Of a stretch of DNA of 51,089 nt, positions 46,190 through 51,089 are shown piece by piece. Location: the NCBI GenBank assembly GCA_038093515.1, contig JBBPSI010000179.1:1-51089 (forward strand). Reading direction: 5' to 3'. Under the pieces are notes generated by a model. That model was not told the origin of the DNA. It ran no database searches and worked only from the letters and a program-made list of their open reading frames with translations. The translations under genes were made by a program, and so were the position numbers. Source of the DNA: Butyriboletus loyo. Taxonomy: Eukaryota; Basidiomycota; Agaricomycetes; Boletales; Boletaceae. Positions within the stretch are counted from its first letter, which is position 1. Every line of letters begins with the position of its first letter.

Positions 46190-46964
46190 CGTGGACTGCT
46201 GGGCCTGGGGGATAAATGTTAGGCGAAAGCTGAGCAAATTGATAGTGGGCGTCCGTATATTAAACGGCCGTAATTATACGGCAATACTGATCATGAGCCG
46301 TTGCATCCCCAACGCCGACGGCATAACGATATTCCTGGCCCATCTGCTTGCTGGCAAGGATATTCGGCTCACTGCCAGTAAGTACATGGGCGTGTGCCTT
46401 GACGATCCGACAAAGCTTCTTCGGGCGCTTTTATGACCTATCTGTGAAACGGTTAGACAATAAAACCACTGGGACCAATGTGGACCTGGTGGGACCGAGA
46501 AAGAAAAATCATTTGAGTGACAGAAGCCAGCGGCTGAGCAGCGCGCAGCCGGTTAGGCAGTATTGTCACGTAACGTTTTGGTGAGTCCCTCCAAGGGCGT
46601 GCACGGTTTTGTTAGCTCTGGTTGGATGGCTACTACCACAAATAAGGAAATCACTGCCTCCACACCGTAAGAGCCCAATGAATGACTTTCAAAATGAACT
46701 TGTTGGCACTGCCCCATACAACATGTAATGAGCAGAACTTGAGCGCCCGAGAGCAGTAGAAGTGATGTTCGCTGCGACAGGACTTATGAATGTTCATCTC
46801 GTTCAGATAGTCCTTGTTGTGATTCATCCCGTTCACACAACTGTAGACACCAAAACCAACTTCAATTAAACCACGAAGCCCTTAATATGATTTTTTCATG
46901 ACTAGCCAAATTGAGGTGAAACCATTCCACAAAACCTAACTGCCAACTTCTATCCAACTATCCC
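46190..46964. other. Intergenic, no gene seen
   Basis: This is the elongase upstream region and hydrophobin 3' flank, both on minus. Short open frames near 46348-46584 and 46651-46836 have no recognisable features. Confidence 0.5.
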
Positions 46965-47416
46965 TCAAGCAACAGCACTGATAGGATTGCAACCAAGGTT
47001 GACAGCACCATCCTAAAAAATACCGTTCAGCGACCAACGTATCACATCAATATCAAAACAGAGAATACATACGAAATAGTCGTTAGTGCAGCAAACAGTC
47101 TGTTGCGTAGCGGCGCAACCGTTGCCCGTACCGATGGCAGTGATAGGCGTGCAGTCGCTCCCGACAAGGCCAGAAATTCCAGCAGCAACATTAACCAGGT
47201 CGTACTTCGCAAGGAGATCTTGCGACTGGCTGACCTATAGTGGCAACAGAAAACACATCAGTTGTAATCCAACACCACAAGAACACAACACGAATTTACA
47301 CTCTGAACGTTATTGCAGCAGTTGACGCTGCCATTGTTGCACTGGCCGCGCGCCTCAAGGTGAGAAGCAGAGACAAGGAGAGCGAGGGGCAGAAGAGCAA
47401 AAATGCGAGCGAACAT
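46965..47416 (-). CDS. Class I hydrophobin
   Basis: This is a small secreted amphipathic protein that coats aerial hyphae and other surfaces. There are three exons: 47300-47416, 47073-47234 and 46965-47012, summing to 327 bases (108 aa). A signal peptide is evident: MFARIFALLPLALLVSASHL. All eight cysteines of the hydrophobin pattern are present: C26, C33-C34, C67, C79, C87-C88 and C101. Spacing is 6, 32, 11, 7 and 12 residues. The long C3-C4 loop and the hydrophobic segments around VNVAAGISGLVG support class I. The C-terminus is GCNPISAVA. The gene stands between an elongase and a transposase relic. Confidence 0.96.
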
Positions 47417-48023
47417 GACGAAGGACAGAGAGCAGTGGACCGGTGAGGAAAGCAGATGAGGGGAGTGGTTGGTAGACCTGCTGGTCAAGGTCGTCCTCCC
47501 AGTCTCTTTATACCTGGAGAGGAAGACCCCATCCGGTGGATTACGTTCGTCGCAAGACAATGCCTATGTTACAGAAATCATCTTCGGCTAGCTTATGCTG
47601 TAAAAACGACGACAATTGGCACAAGCTAGGGACGACATCGCTCTGGACTCGGGTACGGCGGTGTACGGACGGTTTTTTATGATGGCACAACACTGATAGC
47701 CTGTATTTTGCCGGGTCGCCGCATGTCCAGCCTTGACCCGGCGGCCCTGGGGGAATTCAAGGAGAGTTTTGAGCGACATAATATGCTGGGATCGTCCGAC
47801 TGCGGCACGTTTTAGTTTACATAGTAGACGTCGTCACAGTCGAATCGAGGTGGAAGATTGTGTCGGCTCTACTGAGGGATCCGGAACGGGCCACGGCGGC
47901 AGTACGCTTTCTTGAACCACCAAAAAGTCCATTAAACCCTGGCTCATTTACTCGCGCAGGATTCTCTGCAAGGTGGTCCCTGATCACTTGAAGAATAGTG
48001 ACGAACTCTAAGTCATCACTATG
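47417..48023. other. Hydrophobin upstream region
   Basis: This holds the hydrophobin promoter and, further right, sequence that may be eroded 3' part of the transposase relic. No intact gene is seen. Confidence 0.45.
47506..47512 (-). promoter_or_regulatory. TATA box of the hydrophobin gene
   Basis: TATAAAG on the minus strand lies about 90 bases upstream of the hydrophobin ATG. This is a good core-promoter candidate for a highly expressed gene. Confidence 0.6.
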
Positions 48024-48690
48024 CTAACGATAACATTCTTTGTCCTCCGTTGCGTGGATATACCTCATTCCCAAGCCGTTCCACCCGTCAAACCTGCCTT
48101 TCTCATCCTCATTCCAGTTATGCTCCAGAGGGATCCCGTTATACCACTTCTCAATCTGTGCTTGAAGTCGAATGTAACCGTCGATATTCGTTCGGTTGAA
48201 ATTCTGGGCTCGTTTTGGGTGAAAGTGGCGTGGCTTCGATGCCATGAAAGCTTTGTTGTACCGTTGAGGTATTTCCGATGCCAGTCATTTCCCGGGAGCT
48301 TTCCAGTGATCTCGAACACACGGGCACGTAAGTAGCGAGGGTGCGAGGGAATAGCCATGTTCGACTTCAGGACGAGCCATTCATTTATAACCGCGTTGAG
48401 AAGCCGCGAGCCCTTGCGAGCTTGATGGCGGGACTTGTGTAGACAATTTGCACAATCACTGAGCATCTGGCGGACAACCTGTGATGCAATGTTACTCAAG
48501 ACCCTTGGAGAACTTGCTCACCTTGTGGGCCATCGCAGCCGCAGCGACGGTCCCATCTGCAAGACCCTTACAACAAGCTCTATCCGGGCCTCATATTCTG
48601 GGACCTTGGTAGAAGCTCGCTGTCCTCGACGTCCCGCCAGACCGCGATTTGCGTTGAATGAACGCATCTAGCGTCGGGCCGCCAGCACTA
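48024..48690 (-). pseudogene. pogo/Tc1-mariner-type (CENP-B HTH) transposase relic
   Basis: The minus strand shows three blocks in shifting frames. EYEARIELVVRVLQ near 48560-48600 is the first helix-turn-helix. INEWLVLKSNMAIPSHPRYL and RARVFEITGKLPGNDWHRKY near 48265-48385 are the CENP-B-type HTH. KRAQNFNRTNIDGYIRLQAQ and WYNGIPLEHNWNEDEKG near 48100-48225 are the linker up to the first catalytic Asp region (NxDEKG). The frame changes near 48240, and no second or third catalytic acid was found to the left. It is therefore a truncated, inactive copy. The start of the relic is approximate. Confidence 0.75.
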
Positions 48691-48952
48691 TTCAGCGGGT
48701 TTCGGAGTGGCAAAAACGTCTTCGGCAATCAGTGCCGCGGAGGAACAACCCCCGGAACTTAAAACCAGCTATCGGGCCGATCACTGTCAAGAACTTTCTC
48801 CCGAGAGCCCGCATGCCATTCATAATATCTTACGCTCATCTTCAAAAGCAAACAACCTCGAACAATGTCAGAAGACAATTGAGACTCCTGCGCTATGCTA
48901 ATTTTGAAACTGAATGTAGGTCTTCCATCAAATATTTGTGATCTACCGCAGG

Positions 48953-49413
48953 CACCACAGGCACGCCAGTTGAACGAGAGTCAAGTTTGGAGAAAGACCT
49001 GATCAGTAATTACTCCCAACGCGACTCACTGGAGTTGCGCTGTTCCAACCGGCTCTCCTCAAAATCACTAACGGTGCATGATTTAAATTAACTTGTATTA
49101 CTACCAGCCTCGGTACGTTGAGGTCGATTCTTTGAATTTTCGTCATCATCGGTGGGTACCGTGATGGACCAGGGCACTAATCTTCTGAAGAGTTTATAGT
49201 GGTACTACATAATCAGGATCGGTCCTGACCAGGGCCCCGGCCAATTTCGCTCTGATGATGAGTGCACCACTGACACGCCAGTGGAATGATTATCAAACTC
49301 AAAAAATATACTCCCAACGTGACCCTATGGAGCTACTTCGTCTGAAGCCAACTCCCCAAAATCACCGACAGAGCATGACTTGGACTAACCTGTATTAATA
49401 TATTACCAGCCTC
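48953..49413. repeat. Diverged direct repeat pair (about 160 bp each)
   Basis: Copy A spans about 48953-49113 and copy B about 49265-49413. Both run through the same landmarks: CACCAC...ACGCCAGT, ACTCCCAACG(C/T)GAC, CTCC(T/C)CAAAATCAC, GCATGA, and CTAACCTGTATTA/TTAACTTGTATTA followed by TACCAGCCTC. Identity is moderate. They may be the subterminal repeats of a transposable element linked to the adjacent transposase relic. Confidence 0.7.
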
Positions 49414-50160
49414 TTCCATCCGTAAGCCTCCATCGAGTTTCAAGGACCTACACGGGGCACCTCGATGGAACGATGAACCGTGGGTGGTCGAGCGCAATCG
49501 AACCGAATCGTTTCCTGGTCTCATGGTATAATCATTATGCCACGACTTGACACTTCATTACGTTCCAGGACCTGACAGACGGGGAGGGGGAGGCGTGGTA
49601 AAGCGAAACGCTATATCGTCGGATAACGATGTTGATCGAATCGGTTCTTATTAATATGGGGGAGAACTATCCAGACCAACTCGTTGAGTAGCGTCGGACG
49701 TAGTAAGTCATCATGTTTATGTCCCACTCGACGCCCTAGACATGCTCGTCTCAAACAGCAAATCAAGTGTCACTGTCACGTTCACCGGCACTGCGGATGG
49801 TCGAGTGTCCCTGTACCTCGATTGCGGGTTATTTTCCCCTTGCGCGTGCCTGCATACGACGATCCTCGTCGCGCGTTACATATACTTGTCCTTCCGCAAG
49901 TTCCCTCGTCCACCCTGGACGGAACTCCCACCTCGTCACACCCACCGTACATCTCGACACCCCCGGACCATAACCACGAACAACTCGGGGCAGAACGCGA
50001 ACACGACTCCGCTACCACGACGATGACGATGACGATGGTGACTCTCATGATGGGAACTCATGCAAGTCTCCGGCGGATTTAAATTTGAATCGCTCGCATG
50101 TCTTGACAAGCACATCATACATCCCCTCCGAGTCAGTGGCGAACTTGCACAGACCTATAC

Positions 50161-50178
50161 TGATACTGATACTGATAC
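50161..50178 (+). repeat. 6-nt tandem repeat (TGATAC)
   Basis: Three perfect TGATAC units, preceded by a related CTATAC. Confidence 0.85.
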
Positions 50179-50253
50179 TTACACGCATATACGCCTATAT
50201 TTCCGCTTTCTCCCTCGAGCCCGAGTTTGCCTCGACGTTGGGTGTTTGAATAC

Positions 50254-50292
50254 CCCGAGCCCGAGCCCGAGCCCGAGTCCGAGTCCGAGTCC
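50254..50292 (+). repeat. 6-nt tandem repeat (CCCGAG/TCCGAG)
   Basis: Six to seven hexamer units change from CCCGAG to TCCGAG along the array. In one frame it would read Pro-Glu/Ser-Glu repeats, but no gene is supported. Confidence 0.85.
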
Positions 50293-50993
50293 TTTGTTCC
50301 AAGCACCCCGTATACCGTATATACGATACACGTCCACCGTTACCGTAACGCCGCACTCGCACTCGCCCCCGCCCCCGTCCCCGCACTGACACGATCTCAT
50401 CAATTCGCTGATTTATCCAACACAGGCGCGTCTCCCAACGACCACGCCCGTCTAAACCGACATTCACGTCCATCTATAATATCATACTCGCTACCATCAC
50501 GACCAATACGCATTTGCGTCCTGCCCCGCCTTGCCCGCGAACGAAGCCAGCGTATCGAGCCGTCTTATGTAACTCGGACCGACTTGTCAATCGAATCCCA
50601 ACTGCGTCTTCAATTCGTGGTCAGAAACTCTTCTTCATAAATATGCATACTAGATATCATCACGACGTGTGATAGTCGCACTGGAAGTGGTGTGCGACGA
50701 GCTAGGTGGTCGACCGCCCATGACGACACGAGGACGAACAGAGATTGATAACGCAGGATGAACAAAAGAAGCACAATAAGAGAACCTAGTGTGTAAAGAA
50801 TAATAAATGGGTGATAATATACTCGTGATGGTCGCAAACAGCGATGCGGAAAACGTACTATTGATGCAGGACGTGAAGAAGCGAAAACGAACAGGCAGAA
50901 GAAATGTGCCAATAATGTTAGGAGACAATCGTGAATGGCGTTTCGGGGAAACGATCGGGGGATAACACTAGCAATCTCGTGTTTGAATGACAA

Positions 50994-51089
50994 TCAACTC
51001 TCTTGTTCCACCATGGCTTCCTTCTCGTGTTTCTTTTTCATCGCACTCACTATCAAAGGGAAGAAACTATACGACGAGAATAACAGCAA
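50994..51089 (-). CDS. Possible C-terminal end of a gene entering from the right edge
   Basis: The minus strand is open from the window edge to a stop at 50994-50996. It reads a hydrophobic stretch (LLLFSSYSFFPLIVSA) followed by a charged tail (MKKKHEKEAMVEQES). That is how a membrane protein often ends. Only 31 codons are visible and there is no homology that I can name. It could equally be a chance open frame. Confidence 0.3.
   Translation of the reverse strand: MLLFSSYSFFPLIVSAMKKKHEKEAMVEQES

Larger units (their letters stand above)
48691..50993. other. 2.3 kb repeat-bearing region without a confident gene
   Basis: The left part holds two diverged direct repeats (listed separately). The right part (49680-50640) has long plus-strand open frames rich in Pro, Arg and His and several hexanucleotide repeats, with no domain that I recognise. 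Hydrophobic minus-strand frames at 50610-50993 are AT-rich and probably non-coding. Confidence 0.4.

Noticed and set aside
49480..49560. tRNA-like sequence on the minus strand (GGTTCGATT box and ATAATGATTA box)
   Set aside because: I could not fold a proper anticodon arm or acceptor stem from it; at best it is a decayed tRNA-derived piece.
50254..50292. CRISPR-like short repeats
   Set aside because: It is a simple hexanucleotide tandem array without spacers, in a eukaryotic genome.

Overview
The window reads as nuclear DNA of a filamentous basidiomycete (Agaricomycetes). Genes are split by many short introns of roughly 45-80 bases. The content is typical of that group: a class I hydrophobin, a DDxxD/NSE sesquiterpene synthase, an NRPS-like adenylate-forming reductase relic, Rho2, ICMT, a Set3-type PHD/SET protein, a DUF2235 relic and a pogo-type transposase relic. 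The DUF2235 relic and overall style make me suspect the Rhizoctonia/Ceratobasidium side of the class, but that is only an impression. All gene models below were built by reading splice sites and codon phase by eye. For the complete genes the exon lengths sum to a multiple of three.

Layout. 1.1-3.1 kb: decayed DUF2235 gene (+). 3.7-4.4 kb: isoprenylcysteine methyltransferase (-). 6.8-9.6 kb: an 18-exon APC-family amino-acid/choline-type permease (+). 10.2-11.5 kb: a phosphopantetheinyl-transferase-like protein with an open frame but altered catalytic residues (-). 12.5-15.8 kb: a frameshifted A-T-R adenylate-forming reductase (-). 16.0-17.55 kb: a 1.5-kb element with long repeat-rich terminal inverted repeats. 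19.1-19.8 kb: small uncharacterised coiled-coil protein (+). 20.4-21.4 kb: beta-carbonic anhydrase (+). 21.6-23.1 kb: Rho2 GTPase (-). 23.5-25.8 kb: long-chain acyl-CoA synthetase (-). 25.8-29.1 kb: no confident gene. 29.1-30.5 kb: terpene synthase (-). 30.6-35.6 kb: gene-poor, with homopolymers and hairpins. 35.6-36.7 kb: mitochondrial MnSOD (-). 37.2-43.6 kb: a 1976-residue Set3-type protein (-). 45.0-46.2 kb: ELO fatty-acid elongase (-). 47.0-47.4 kb: hydrophobin (-). 48.0-48.7 kb: pogo transposase relic (-), followed by a diverged direct repeat. 51.0 kb: possible C-terminus of a gene entering from the right edge.

Functional links. ICMT is the last enzyme of CaaX processing and Rho2 is a CaaX protein, so they share a pathway, but they are 17 kb apart and there is no operon-like link. 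Acyl-CoA synthetase and elongase both act in fatty-acid metabolism. The PPTase-like protein and the carrier-domain reductase would be functional partners, and both are degraded, which suggests a dying secondary-metabolism locus next to a transposable element.

The most unusual signal is in gene architecture. Very small exons (4, 7, 9, 10, 15, 15, 18 and 19 bases) are needed to keep several conserved proteins in frame. About 4 of 66 inferred introns have GC rather than GT donors.
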